Shown here: positions 53,666-62,413 of the stretch, piece after piece
How the letters are laid out: every line of letters begins with the position of its first letter
Numbering within the stretch: the first letter of the stretch is position 1
Position numbers and translations under genes: made by a program
Notes under the pieces: model-generated
The model's database searches: none
Seen by the model: the letters and a program-made list of their open reading frames with translations, nothing else
Told to the model about the DNA's origin: nothing
DNA from: JAFMPW01 sp041743085
GTDB lineage: Bacteria; Bacteroidota; Bacteroidia; Flavobacteriales; Flavobacteriaceae
Assembly: GCA_041743085.1 (NCBI GenBank)
Contig: JBGTNL010000110.1
Coordinates: forward strand, 62,001 to 126,000
Direction of reading: 5' to 3'
Length of the DNA stretch: 64,000 nt

Positions 53666-54025
53666 CTATTTTTTCCTTAATTTTTCCTCGTACCGATGCT
53701 TTGTCATCCGTTTAATAAGCTCCAAAGGCAGTGGTTTGTCATGGGGAAATTGGACCGAACCCTTTCCTGTTTTGTATTCGGAAAGCTCCTTTTCAAAGGC
53801 CTTGTGTGTTGTAGGCACTGCATAGAACCCGATATGCTTGGCATAAGCCGCATAATAGACCAGAATGCCCTTGTATTTTAGGGCGGGCATATTGTAGCTG
53901 ATGACCTCCTCCGCAAGTGGAGCGACCTTTTTGATATTCTCCCTGATAGTATTCATCCGTTCCAGAGCTCGTGGCGGAATGGTTTTAAAATATTCATCAA
54001 ACGTTTTAAGTTTTATGTTGTCCAT
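53666..54025 (-). CDS. DUF1801/YdhG-like protein
   Basis: This 119-aa protein starts MDNIKLKTFDEYFKTIPP and has EEVISYNMPALKYKGILVYY followed by KHIGFYAVPTTHKAF, the YdhG/DUF1801 pattern (frataxin-like iron-chaperone family). The frame opens at 54082, but ATG 54025 gives the family start and overlaps the VOC gene end by 20 bp, indicating an operon. Confidence 0.83.
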   Translation of the reverse strand: MDNIKLKTFDEYFKTIPPRALERMNTIRENIKKVAPLAEEVISYNMPALKYKGILVYYAAYAKHIGFYAVPTTHKAFEKELSEYKTGKGSVQFPHDKPLPLELIKRMTKHRYEEKLRKK

Positions 54026-54452
54026 TTTTGCTTGTTTTAAATTGATGTTTTCGTTTACAATGAAACAGCCATTGGTTGCCATACTTGTCCGTCAGCCCAC
54101 CAAAAAGTTCTCCCCAATGGGTTTCCTGCAAGGGATGGGTAGCCTTTCCGCCTGTTCCCAGATTTTGATAATAGGTTTTGATTTGGCCTTCATCGTTACA
54201 GTCCAACAAAATGGAAACCGAATTGCCCCGCAACACTTCTTCATCCGCCATATCGGTACCCATCAGCACCAAATTTTCTTTTTTGAGGGATGCCTGTACG
54301 ATATACGCTTTCATGTGTTCGGGCAGCTTTTCCGTTTTAGGGGATTCACCCAAGGTTTGAAAATGCAATTCCCCGCCAAGGCATTCCTGATAGAACTCCA
54401 TGACCTCCTTACAGTTACCATTAAAAGTGAGATATGTTACGAGTTGGTTCAT
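54006..54452 (-). CDS. PhnB-like VOC protein
   Basis: This 148-aa protein starts MNQLVTYLTFNGNCKEVMEF and has ETHWGELFGGLTDKYGNQWL, the PhnB-type signature. The tail KRKHQFKTSKNGQHKT is basic and runs over the start of the DUF1801 gene, which could mean the original stop has been lost. Second PhnB-like gene in this run, after 48496-48921. Confidence 0.82.
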   Translation of the reverse strand: MNQLVTYLTFNGNCKEVMEFYQECLGGELHFQTLGESPKTEKLPEHMKAYIVQASLKKENLVLMGTDMADEEVLRGNSVSILLDCNDEGQIKTYYQNLGTGGKATHPLQETHWGELFGGLTDKYGNQWLFHCKRKHQFKTSKNGQHKT

Positions 54453-54472
54453 CGTAATGCTTTAATTGATAA

Positions 54473-54721
54473 TTAGTTGTTTTCCACATATGCCTTAAAA
54501 TTATCGAGGACGGTGCCTACAAAATCGAATCCGGCACTTCCATCCTTGGCCTCCATCCTTGAGAGAAACGTTCCGCCTACTCTCAAATCGTTATTTGCAC
54601 GGGGCGTGTGCCAGTCTTCGAATGGAGTGTTCCATTTAACGATGTGTTCGGGAGCAGTCCTAAAGTCCCGTGCTTTTTTTGCAGATGCTTTTACCGTGTT
54701 TTTTACCGTAATTCGTTCCAT
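54473..54721 (-). pseudogene. SRPBCC/AHSA1-like gene with in-frame internal deletion
   Basis: This 82-aa frame can be laid over the intact paralogue at 48076-48492: MERITVKNTVKASAKKARDF, NDLRVGGTFLSRMEAKDGSA and GFDFVGT match its first half, then the frame jumps to VLDNFKAYVENN, its last helix. About 50 residues, the middle sheet of the fold, are missing. The joint is in frame, so a short protein could be made, but it cannot form the usual barrel. Confidence 0.75.
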
Positions 54722-54839
54722 GACATTTGTTTTTAAATGTTAATGATACAAATTTGGGAACTATACTTTAAAGTTATAGGGTGTGATTACGGCTAATTGA
54801 AGGGTTGATTCCGCCAAACGATTTTACTATATTTGAGGT

Positions 54840-55823
54840 ATGAAAGATATAGCCATATTAGTTCCCGAAACGGCCGTAGCCGAGGGTGTTACCGGCCCCC
54901 GCTATTTGTTTACCACGGCCAATCAATTTTTGCAAGCAGCCGGTAAGGAACCCTTATTCAAGGTGCAATTGGTGGGCGAACAAAAGAATGTGCAGGTGCA
55001 GGATGGGGTCTATTCCATTACCACGGATGTACTCTTGGAAAATTCGGGACAGGCCGACCTTGTAATTGTGCCTCCTGTTTTTGGGGATATGAAAAACGCG
55101 ATCGCCCTGAACCAAGCAAGCCTGCCCTGGATTAAAAAACAATATAAAAACGGAGCGGAGATTGCCTCGCTTTGCGTAGGTGCTTTTTTGTTGGCTTCCA
55201 CCGGACTTTTGAACGGAAAAAAATGCTCCACACATTGGGCTTATTATAAGGAATTTAAAGAGCGGTTTCCGGAAGTAGAAATCGTGGACGGGGGTGTCAT
55301 TACCGAAGAAAACGGTATTTATTCCAGTGGAGGCGCAAACTCCTTATGGAACTTGTTATTATACTTATTGGAAAAATATACGGATAGGGACACGGCGATA
55401 TTGGCCTCCAAATATTTTGCCATCGACATCGATAGGGAAAGTCAGGCAGCGTTTATGATGTTCACAGGGCAAAAAGACCATAACGATGAGGAAGTTAAGA
55501 GGGCGCAGGAATATATCGAGGAAAACTATCAGGACAAGATAACGGTGGACGAGTTGGCCAAAATGGTCGCCGTTAGCCGAAGGAGTTTTGAACGTCGTTT
55601 TAAACAGGCTACCGACAACACAGTTATTGAATACTTGCAAAGGGTCAAGATAGAAGCCGCCAAACGCAGTTTTGAATCAACCCGGAAGAACATTACCGAA
55701 GTGATGTTCGATGTGGGGTATTCCGATTCCAAGGCGTTCCGGAACGTATTCAAAAAGATTACGGGTCTGACACCTGTGGAATACAGGAATAAATACAATA
55801 AGGATATTCCGGTAGAGGTTTAG
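54840..55823 (+). CDS. GlxA-type regulator (DJ-1/PfpI domain plus AraC helix-turn-helix)
   Basis: This 327-aa protein has an N-terminal DJ-1/PfpI-like domain with the nucleophile-elbow-like GAEIASLCVGAFLLASTGLL and a THW segment. The C-terminal AraC double helix-turn-helix is KITVDELAKMVAVSRRSFER and ITEVMFDVGYSDSKAFRNVF. It is divergent from the SRPBCC/VOC/DUF1801 run (118 bp between starts) and is therefore a candidate regulator of that cluster. Its stop overlaps the end of the amidohydrolase frame by 4 bp. Confidence 0.88.
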   Translation: MKDIAILVPETAVAEGVTGPRYLFTTANQFLQAAGKEPLFKVQLVGEQKNVQVQDGVYSITTDVLLENSGQADLVIVPPVFGDMKNAIALNQASLPWIKKQYKNGAEIASLCVGAFLLASTGLLNGKKCSTHWAYYKEFKERFPEVEIVDGGVITEENGIYSSGGANSLWNLLLYLLEKYTDRDTAILASKYFAIDIDRESQAAFMMFTGQKDHNDEEVKRAQEYIEENYQDKITVDELAKMVAVSRRSFERRFKQATDNTVIEYLQRVKIEAAKRSFESTRKNITEVMFDVGYSDSKAFRNVFKKITGLTPVEYRNKYNKDIPVEV

Positions 55824-57076
55824 GGCGTTCGAAAGATTAAAGTACCTTTTCTAAAAGTATAGGCAACTTTTGAAAACGCCTCAATATCTGAAGCAGGGTC
55901 TTCGGATAACAAAACAAGATCCGCATCCATGCCTTTTTCGATTTTCCCGGTCTTTGGGGCATACCCAAATCTTTTTGCCGGAGCGGTGGTCAGAGAAGCA
56001 AGGATTTCAGGGAAATCCATTCCGGCCTGTTGCATAAGCTGTAATTCTTCTTTAGTGTTATAATCTGTCATATAGCCCGTGTCCATTCCGAACAGAATTT
56101 CACCACCGGCATTTTTGAAATCCTTTACTTGTTGTATGGCAGTTGTTAATAAAGGATGATTTTCAGTTTCGATGCCGAAACGTTACAAATCCCATTGATA
56201 CAACTTTAGGGTAGGGATAACCGCCATATTGTTTTTGACCATCGCATCAATTATTTCCGCACTCCAAGGCTCACGGTCTTCAGGTGATACGTGGGCCAAT
56301 ATATCCGCACCGCAATCTATAGCAGTCTGTACGCCATCATTGTTGGTTGGATGTGCAAAAACTGGCTTACCTAGTTGGTGTGCCATCTGTACACCTGCTT
56401 TTCCGATTTCAATAGGCATATATACAATCTTTTTACCATCAGGGGAAGCCGACCACATTTTTATTCCATCAGCACCCTTTTCGATTTGACCTTTTACGTG
56501 TTTTGCGGCCTGCTCAGGGGATTCCATTTCCGGTAAGGTATAAGGTTTTACATAAAAAGGACTGCCTTCTGGAGGTGTGAAAGGGGCACCCGTGGTCAAT
56601 ATATGGGGGCCTTTGACTTCGCCATTGTCAATTCTGCTTCTCAAGGTAAACACGTTTTCGATATCGATGTTCGATATGTCAAAGGCATAAGTGAATCCGT
56701 ACTGGGTAAGCATTTCTTGAAACTGTGCGGTCAACTGTTCCGCAGGAATACTATCCGCCTTCTGCCATTTCTGCTCGTGAAAATGAATATGGCTATTCCA
56801 GAAACCGGCTGTCATAAAAAGCCCTTTGCAATCGATGACCTCGGCATTTTCCGGAATTTCAACCTCACCGAATCTTCCTGCGGATTCGATTTTTCCATCT
56901 ACAATTACAACAACCCCATTCTCGATCGGGTCAGCGGTTGGTGAAGGATAGATTTTTGCCCCTTCGAGCACAGTAATTTCCACTTCATTACCCTTGGCAG
57001 AAGAACTCTCTTTGCAAGAGATTTGTAATGCGAACAATCCGACCAGAAGAATAGATATTATTGATTTATGTGACAT
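55820..57076 (-). pseudogene. Amidohydrolase lipoprotein interrupted by one stop codon
   Basis: The lipoprotein signal (LLVGLFALQISC) is followed by the amidohydrolase metal motif NSHIHFHEQ, then KPVFAHPTNNDG and ADILAHVSPED for later metal ligands. At 56183 a TAA stops the frame after LKLYQWDL. Read-through continues in the same frame as RFGIETENHPLLTT, then EILFGMDTGYMTDY with the catalytic Asp, and ends at 55820 with FRKGTLIFRTP. A single change (for example AAA to TAA) explains the break. Full length would be 418 codons. Confidence 0.82.
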
Positions 57077-57083
57077 AATAAAA

Positions 57084-58191
57084 TTAATTTCTGAGCTTGT
57101 ACCAAAGCCTTTTTCCTTTTGGAGTTTCCTCCCTCTTTACACCGAATAATGGTTGTATTAGCGGAACTCGTAAAATAACCAACTCATAGATTGCCCAGCA
57201 TACAGTGAAAGTTCCAACAACCATAATGAGGGCTTTCAAACCAACGTCCATCAAACTTTTCATCAGGTAATAGCCAAGGAATATAATTACCGTTTGGTGC
57301 AAAATGTAAAAGGGGTACACCGCCTTGTTTCTGTATTTAACGATCTTGCTTTCCCTGTTCAGGTACATACTGGAAAAGCCAAAAATGGCCAAGATCCAAG
57401 TCCATCTGTTTATCGTTGCAAGTAGCGAGTTCCAATAAGGGTCCGGTATGTTTTCCCAACTCCAGACCATTGCGCTAAAGGCCACGATCCCAAGTAAGAA
57501 AGCTGTAAACCGTATGCGTTTGACGGCATTCCAGAAGATATTGCCACAAGAGATAAGAACAAACCCCGAAACAAAAAAAAGCGAATACGACACCAAAGCA
57601 TACCAGTCGCCAATCAATCCATTAGTGATGGGAAAATAGGGTTCCAGAAATGCATCAACTAAGAAAAGGGGAAGTATGGGGATATAAAGTACCAACGGGT
57701 AGTTTTTTAGAATAGAATCTAAACCATCTATAATTGAATTGTCTTTCTTTCTTAAGTATATAAATAGTGGGATAAATACCAAAGACATTAGGAGTAGATA
57801 TGGTAGAAACCAAAGGTGTGCCCAGGTGAAATTGCCTTCGGGATAGGCCCCTTCAAAAAAATGGGGATAGAATTCCAGAAATGATGAATAGCTTATGCCT
57901 TGCGACAATCTGACCAAATAAATTTGTGGTGCAACTATTAATAGCATGCCGACCAATAGGGGCAGCAGTAATCGTTTAAGACGTTCTTTAGCGAACATTT
58001 GGCCCGTTCTATGTGAAAGGGCAAAGCGAGTTCCCATTCCCGATATTACGAACAAAATGGGCAGTCGCCACCGGTTGATGAACAGCATTGGCCATTGCAG
58101 CCATTCAACGGTCTCGTTGTTTTTGAGTTCCCAATCCCAAGGGACGAAGAACATTCCGATATGGTATAGGATAAGTATATCAAAAACAATG
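57084..58191 (-). pseudogene. Acyltransferase-3 family membrane protein, 5' end cut by an IS remnant
   Basis: About 356 residues with 10 hydrophobic helices match acyltransferase-3/OpgC-like proteins (FVISGMGTRFALSHRTG, FYILHQTVIIFLGYYL). Upstream of the first ATG the frame continues with VIVFDILILYHIGMFFVPW, the conserved first helix including the His usually required. Near 58195 the sequence then switches to an IS1595-like transposase on the other strand. The original start and about 10-15 residues are gone. It could still be translated from Met at 58154, without the first helix. Confidence 0.75.
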
Positions 58192-58192
58192 A

Positions 58193-58636
58193 CCCGAGGG
58201 CAAGGTACGCGTGGTGATCGCCTTCGAGCACAGGGACGGCAAGTCGGGCAGGGGCTACGCCAAGGTCATCCAGGATTACAGTACGGAATCCCTTAGGCCA
58301 CTTTTCGACCACCATATAAAGAACGATGCCCAGGTGCTTGCGGACTCTTGGACGGGATACATGCCCCTCAAGGAGGACTATCCCGACCTGAAACAGACCC
58401 TGTCCGACAAGGGCAAGAACTTTAAGATGCTGCATATCCAGATACGCAACTTCAGGAACTGGTTAAGGGGCGTGCATTCCTGGTGTAACAGGGAATATCT
58501 GCAGAAATACATCGATGAATGCTTCTTCAGGCTCAACAGAAGGAACCACCGCCAATCGATACTGGACAAGATCATCGAGCGGTGCGTGGCGCACGAACCC
58601 CTTACTTTTGAACAAATCAGAATTCATGCGACCTAA
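58193..58636 (+). pseudogene. IS1595-family (ISXO2-like) transposase, C-terminal remnant
   Basis: The open frame enters from the acyltransferase junction with VIAFEHRDGKSGRGYAKVI, then VLADSWTGYMPLKEDYPDLK, NFKMLHIQIRNFRNWLRGVH and INRRNH-like RLNRRNHRQS, the C-terminal DDE-type core of IS1595/ISXO2 transposases. The N-terminal zinc ribbon and first Asp are absent. The end at 58636 lies 131 bp before the aconitase stop. Confidence 0.8.
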
Positions 58637-58766
58637 ATGGGTAACCCTATAATGAAATTAGCGGTAATTCCGTTAGATAAATTTTATAAAATCAGAAGGG
58701 TTTTTTATTTGAAGACATTGATTTCCATTGATGATTATAGGATAGGCCAAGACTTCCGATAGTCCT

Positions 58767-60737
58767 TTAAGGATTGAGTTTGTCCTTAAATTCATTGATG
58801 ATCCCGCCTTTTAACAGCATATTTATCTGGCGGTCGCTCAGGGTATGTTTAGTGTCAAATTCAAGTTTTTTACCCGAATCGTTGCCGACCTTTACTTTAA
58901 TGGGATTCCGGTCTTTAATATCGTTCCTTAAATTTTTAAAGCTCACGGTATCCCCCTGTTCGATCTTGTCATAATCTTCGATAGCTATAAATTCAAGGGG
59001 CAATATCCCAAAATTTGCAAGGTTTTGCCACGCAATCCGGGCATAGGATAAGGCTATCACGGCGACCTGCCCCAGATATTTGGGTGCCAATGCGGCGTGT
59101 TCCCTGCTGGATCCCTGGGCGTAATTTTCCTTGGCGACCACGATGTGTCCGCCATGCCGGGATTTGGATTCCATGGCCCTATCATAAAAAGAGTTGTCTA
59201 TCACCGTAAAGGTGTATTTGCTGATTTCCGGGAGATTGCTTCTAAAGGGCAACACTTCGGCCCCGGCCTTCAAAATCTCATCGGTGGATATGTTATCCCC
59301 CATTTTTAAGAGAACGGGCACTTCATAGTTGTCCATCAACGGATTAATATGGGGCAATGCTTTAATATTGGGGCCCTTCTTCAATTCGATTTGCGAACCA
59401 TCCTCGGGAGGGGCGACCAACAGGTCCGTATTGATGATTTCCATTTCCGGGCTTTTATATTGGGGATAGCTCAATCCGAATAATTTCTCAAGGTCCCTGG
59501 GATCGGTAATCTGTCCCGTTAGGGCGGAAGCCGCGGCCGTTTCGGGACTGCATAGGTAAACTTGGTCATCTTCCGTCCCCGATCTGCTCGGGAAGTTTCG
59601 CGGCATAGTCCTTAAACTGATGGTGTCCGAGGCCGGTGCCTGGCCCATCCCGATACACCCCATACAGCCCGACTGGTGGAACCTTGCCCCTGCTTTGATC
59701 AGGTTGGCAAAGGCATGGTTATCGATCATATTCTGGATAATCTGTCTGGAGGTCGGGTTGATATCAAAAGATACCTCGCTGTCGATGGATCTGTCCTTTA
59801 CAATGGCTCCGGCCATCCAGAAATCACGTAGCCCCGGGTTTGCGGAAGATCCGATGACCACTTGCCCAATGGGTCTTCCCGAAACTTCGCTCACGGCAAC
59901 CACATTTCCGGGACTGGTCGGTCGGGCAATAAGTGGAACCAACTCGTCCAGCCTTATTTCTTCATATAAATCATATTCACAACCTTCACCGGCCACGAGT
60001 TCTATCCAATCTTCTTCCCTGCCCTGAGATCTTAAAAAGCGTTTGGTCTCATCATCGCTGGGGAACACCGTCGTGGTAGCCCCTAATTCGGCACCCATAT
60101 TGGCAATGACGTGACGGTCCATTGCGCTTAGGTTTTTTAATCCGTCCCCGTAATATTCCAAAATTTTTCCGATCCCGCCCGTAACGTCATGTCTACGGAG
60201 CATCTCCAGAATAATATCCTTTGCACTTACCCAGTCCGGAAGTTTTCCTGTCAATTTAACGCCCATGACCTTTGGCATTTTCACAAAATAGGGTTCGCCC
60301 GCAATGGCAGCGGCCACATCCAATCCCCCCGTTCCAATGGCGAGCATCCCCAGAGAACCTGCGGCACAACTATGGCTGTCCGATCCTACCAGCGTTTTTC
60401 CCGGTTTACCGAAACGTTCCATATGCACCGGGTGGCTAACCCCGTTTCCTGGCCGGCTGTACCAAAGGCCAAAACGCTGTGCGGCCGACAAAAGGAACAA
60501 ATGGTCATCGGCATTTTTAAAATCGGTCTGCAGTAGGTTATGATCTACATATTGAACGGCAACCTCCGTTCTGGCTTTTTTAAGGCCCATTGCCTCCAGT
60601 TCTAGTTGTACCAAGGTGCCCGTTGCATCCTGCAACAGGGCCTGATCTATTTTTATGCCTATTTCAGACCCAGGGGTCATTTCTCCAATTACCAAATGGG
60701 AGTCTATAAGTTTTTGGGCAACATTGTATGATTTCAT
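58767..60737 (-). CDS. Aconitate hydratase, short Aquifex-type
   Basis: This 656-aa aconitase is shorter than AcnA or AcnB. HMERFGKPGKTLVGSDSHSC holds the substrate/cluster loop, and the HQSGCMGCIGMGQAP segment gives two of the 4Fe-4S Cys. The swivel domain is fused at the C-terminus (KMGDNISTDEILKAG, AQGSSREHAALAPKYLG). The length and order match the putative Aquifex-type aconitase group. It interconverts citrate and isocitrate in the TCA cycle, though activity on a homologous substrate cannot be excluded. Intact, monocistronic. Confidence 0.9.
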   Translation of the reverse strand: MKSYNVAQKLIDSHLVIGEMTPGSEIGIKIDQALLQDATGTLVQLELEAMGLKKARTEVAVQYVDHNLLQTDFKNADDHLFLLSAAQRFGLWYSRPGNGVSHPVHMERFGKPGKTLVGSDSHSCAAGSLGMLAIGTGGLDVAAAIAGEPYFVKMPKVMGVKLTGKLPDWVSAKDIILEMLRRHDVTGGIGKILEYYGDGLKNLSAMDRHVIANMGAELGATTTVFPSDDETKRFLRSQGREEDWIELVAGEGCEYDLYEEIRLDELVPLIARPTSPGNVVAVSEVSGRPIGQVVIGSSANPGLRDFWMAGAIVKDRSIDSEVSFDINPTSRQIIQNMIDNHAFANLIKAGARFHQSGCMGCIGMGQAPASDTISLRTMPRNFPSRSGTEDDQVYLCSPETAAASALTGQITDPRDLEKLFGLSYPQYKSPEMEIINTDLLVAPPEDGSQIELKKGPNIKALPHINPLMDNYEVPVLLKMGDNISTDEILKAGAEVLPFRSNLPEISKYTFTVIDNSFYDRAMESKSRHGGHIVVAKENYAQGSSREHAALAPKYLGQVAVIALSYARIAWQNLANFGILPLEFIAIEDYDKIEQGDTVSFKNLRNDIKDRNPIKVKVGNDSGKKLEFDTKHTLSDRQINMLLKGGIINEFKDKLNP

Positions 60738-60986
60738 GATATTATCTGATTTTAATAGGCAGTTGGGAACAAGCCCCCGTTATTTTTTTAGATTATATGG
60801 AGATGCTTCTGGCGTTTTAGGGAACAGAATAGCATATAACGGACAAAGTATGAACCCAATCCGCAATGTATTTAAGATACGGATTTTTGGGTTGCAATGC
60901 CAGTCCCGGTCGCTAATTGTACAAGAATTTGGAAAACTGCATTCTCTAAATATAAAAGTGAGTGCGGAAATACCATCAAAATCCAG

Positions 60987-61089
60987 AATAAAAAATTTCT
61001 TGAAAGTTTACCCGCCTCTGGCGGGCGACTATCCCTGCCTACCGGCAGACAGGCCCGAGGCAAGCCATAGGGGAATTACTTAGATTAAA
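60987..61089 (+). repeat. Modular dispersed repeat, copy 3 (with nested hairpins)
   Basis: Left end AAAAAATTTCTTGAAA and right end GCCATAGGGGAATTACTTAG match copies 1 and 2. The cargo is a perfect CCCGCC-TCT-GGCGGG hairpin (61011-61025), the shared CGACTATCC, and a GC-rich palindrome (61034-61053). Relative to copy 1 these hairpins are insertions between shared blocks. Confidence 0.75.
61034..61053. repeat. GC-rich palindromic repeat nested in modular repeat copy 3
   Basis: CCTGCCTACCGGCAGACAGG, 20 bp, near-palindromic. It is the same family as the copies inside the RibD-like gene and the alpha/beta hydrolase gene. Confidence 0.7.
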
Positions 61090-61572
61090 ACCACTGGAAA
61101 AATAATAGCTGCGAAACAACTAAGTTATGGCCCACCATAAAGCATACAACGGAAAGATTAAGGAATTTCCGCAATGGTTCCTTTTCTTTGATAATTGGCT
61201 CCCTTGCCGGATGTATTGCCGGAATTTATTATCCGATATTGGTAGTTGGCCTGATTGTCTTCGGGGACTATCTCATAAAGTGTGCAAATAGAAATGGAAT
61301 TGCCCCTAAGAAAAGAATCATTGGTATTTTATGGCTAGGATGATTTAATACCAACTCATTTAGCCTTTTTCGCGGTAGCCCCTTAAAACGAACTTTTTTT
61401 TTTTTTGGACCATTTATATTTATGGCTTGTTGTAATTAATCCCACCTTTCTCTAAACTTTCCATAATCCTGATACCATTTACTATCAGCGGCCATAAAAA
61501 TGAATGGCAAACATCTCATTTTTGCCCGTATTCAAATAGTGCATAATTTAAAAAAAAAGTTCAAGACTAAAT

Positions 61573-62190
61573 TCATTTCTTGGGTATGAAAAGCAATTGA
61601 AAATAATTTTTTAAATGTTGTAATTGCTTTGCGGTAAGGTCCGGTTCATTTACAGCTTTCGATACCACATACGAACCTTCAAAAATTACGGTAATGAGAT
61701 CTGCCAAGGAAGGAATATCCACGTCAATCCTCATATCATATTCTTTCAAAACATCTCGAAGCAACAATTCCAAGGTATTTCTCCACAATAAAATTGTGTT
61801 TAAAATAAAATCCCTTATTTCTTGATCGAACTGATTGGTTTCACTAAGGTAAGAAGCATACAAACAACCTGGGGGCGGCTCAGTTAAATCCGACATCATG
61901 TCGATAAATAATTGTACAAACAGAAGAAGCCGACTCAGAGCATCCCCCTTTAGGTGCGCTGTTTCTTTTAAAGCCCGTTCCATGTGCCCAATATCTTCTC
62001 TGGCGAATTCCTCAATTAAGGCTTTTGCAAGCACACTCTTGGTTTTAAAATGATAAAAAAATGCTCCCTTGGTTATACCTGTTCTTTCCAATATATGGTC
62101 TATACTGGTTCCCGAAAATCCGTTTTCTAATATTAAGGCCCTTGATTGGGCCAATATATTATCCCTTGTAGGTTTACCATCTCTTGCCAT
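61573..62190 (-). CDS. TetR-family transcriptional repressor
   Basis: This 205-aa protein has the TetR helix-turn-helix near the N-terminus (GTSIDHILERTGITKGAFFY, then HFKTKSVL) and an all-helical ligand-binding C-terminal domain. It is divergent from the sterol-desaturase-like operon. Its own -7 box, TATATTTG, lies on the minus strand 5-12 bp before the ATG, with TTTG about 18 bp further up, so its mRNA is almost leaderless. Two direct repeats in the shared intergenic region are its likely operators. Confidence 0.88.
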   Translation of the reverse strand: MARDGKPTRDNILAQSRALILENGFSGTSIDHILERTGITKGAFFYHFKTKSVLAKALIEEFAREDIGHMERALKETAHLKGDALSRLLLFVQLFIDMMSDLTEPPPGCLYASYLSETNQFDQEIRDFILNTILLWRNTLELLLRDVLKEYDMRIDVDIPSLADLITVIFEGSYVVSKAVNEPDLTAKQLQHLKNYFQLLFIPKK

Positions 62191-62228
62191 GCTACAAATA
62201 TATTAAATTTATCTTAAAAACAAACAAA

Positions 62229-62280
62229 CTAGTTGGTATAAACAAAACTATTTTTATATTTGTACCGTCTAGTCTGTATA
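62229..62280. promoter_or_regulatory. Candidate TetR operator pair flanking a promoter
   Basis: CTAGTTGGTATA (62229-62240) and CTAGTCTGTATA (62269-62280) differ at two positions and are exactly 40 bp apart. Between them lies TATATTTG (62255-62262), a -7 box reading toward the sterol-desaturase genes. The second copy continues into TAGAC, making a partial palindrome GTCTGTATATAGAC. Confidence 0.6.
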
Positions 62281-62316
62281 TAGACATATTATTCACAACA
62301 TTAAATTTTAAATATC

Positions 62317-62412
62317 ATGAAAACAACATTGGAACAAAGAACTACCCTTAGCGCTATTTGGGTAAGACGAAAAGAAAGTATTAAAAGAAAGTTGGATAAA
62401 AAATTATTTTGA
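62317..62412 (+). CDS. 31-aa small ORF ahead of the sterol-desaturase-like gene
   Basis: ATG AAA ACA ACA opens a 31-codon frame (KTTLEQRTTLSAIWVRRKES, basic) ending TGA one base before the next ATG, which suggests translational coupling. Its upstream 25 bases (TTAAATTTTAAATATC before ATG) are repeated almost exactly before the hydrolase gene at 63348, so it carries a genuine translation start region. It could be a small protein or a remnant of a larger gene with an internal deletion. Confidence 0.5.
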   Translation: MKTTLEQRTTLSAIWVRRKESIKRKLDKKLF

Positions 62413-62413
62413 G

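Larger units (their letters stand above)
60738..61572. other. Intergenic region upstream of aconitase
   Basis: It contains modular repeat copy 3 with nested palindromes. At about 61170-61343 an open stretch reads SFSLIIGSLAGCIAGIYYPI and VVGLIVFGDYLIKCANRNGI before TGA, without a clear start. It looks like the remains of a small membrane protein. The rest holds no gene I can support. Confidence 0.5.
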
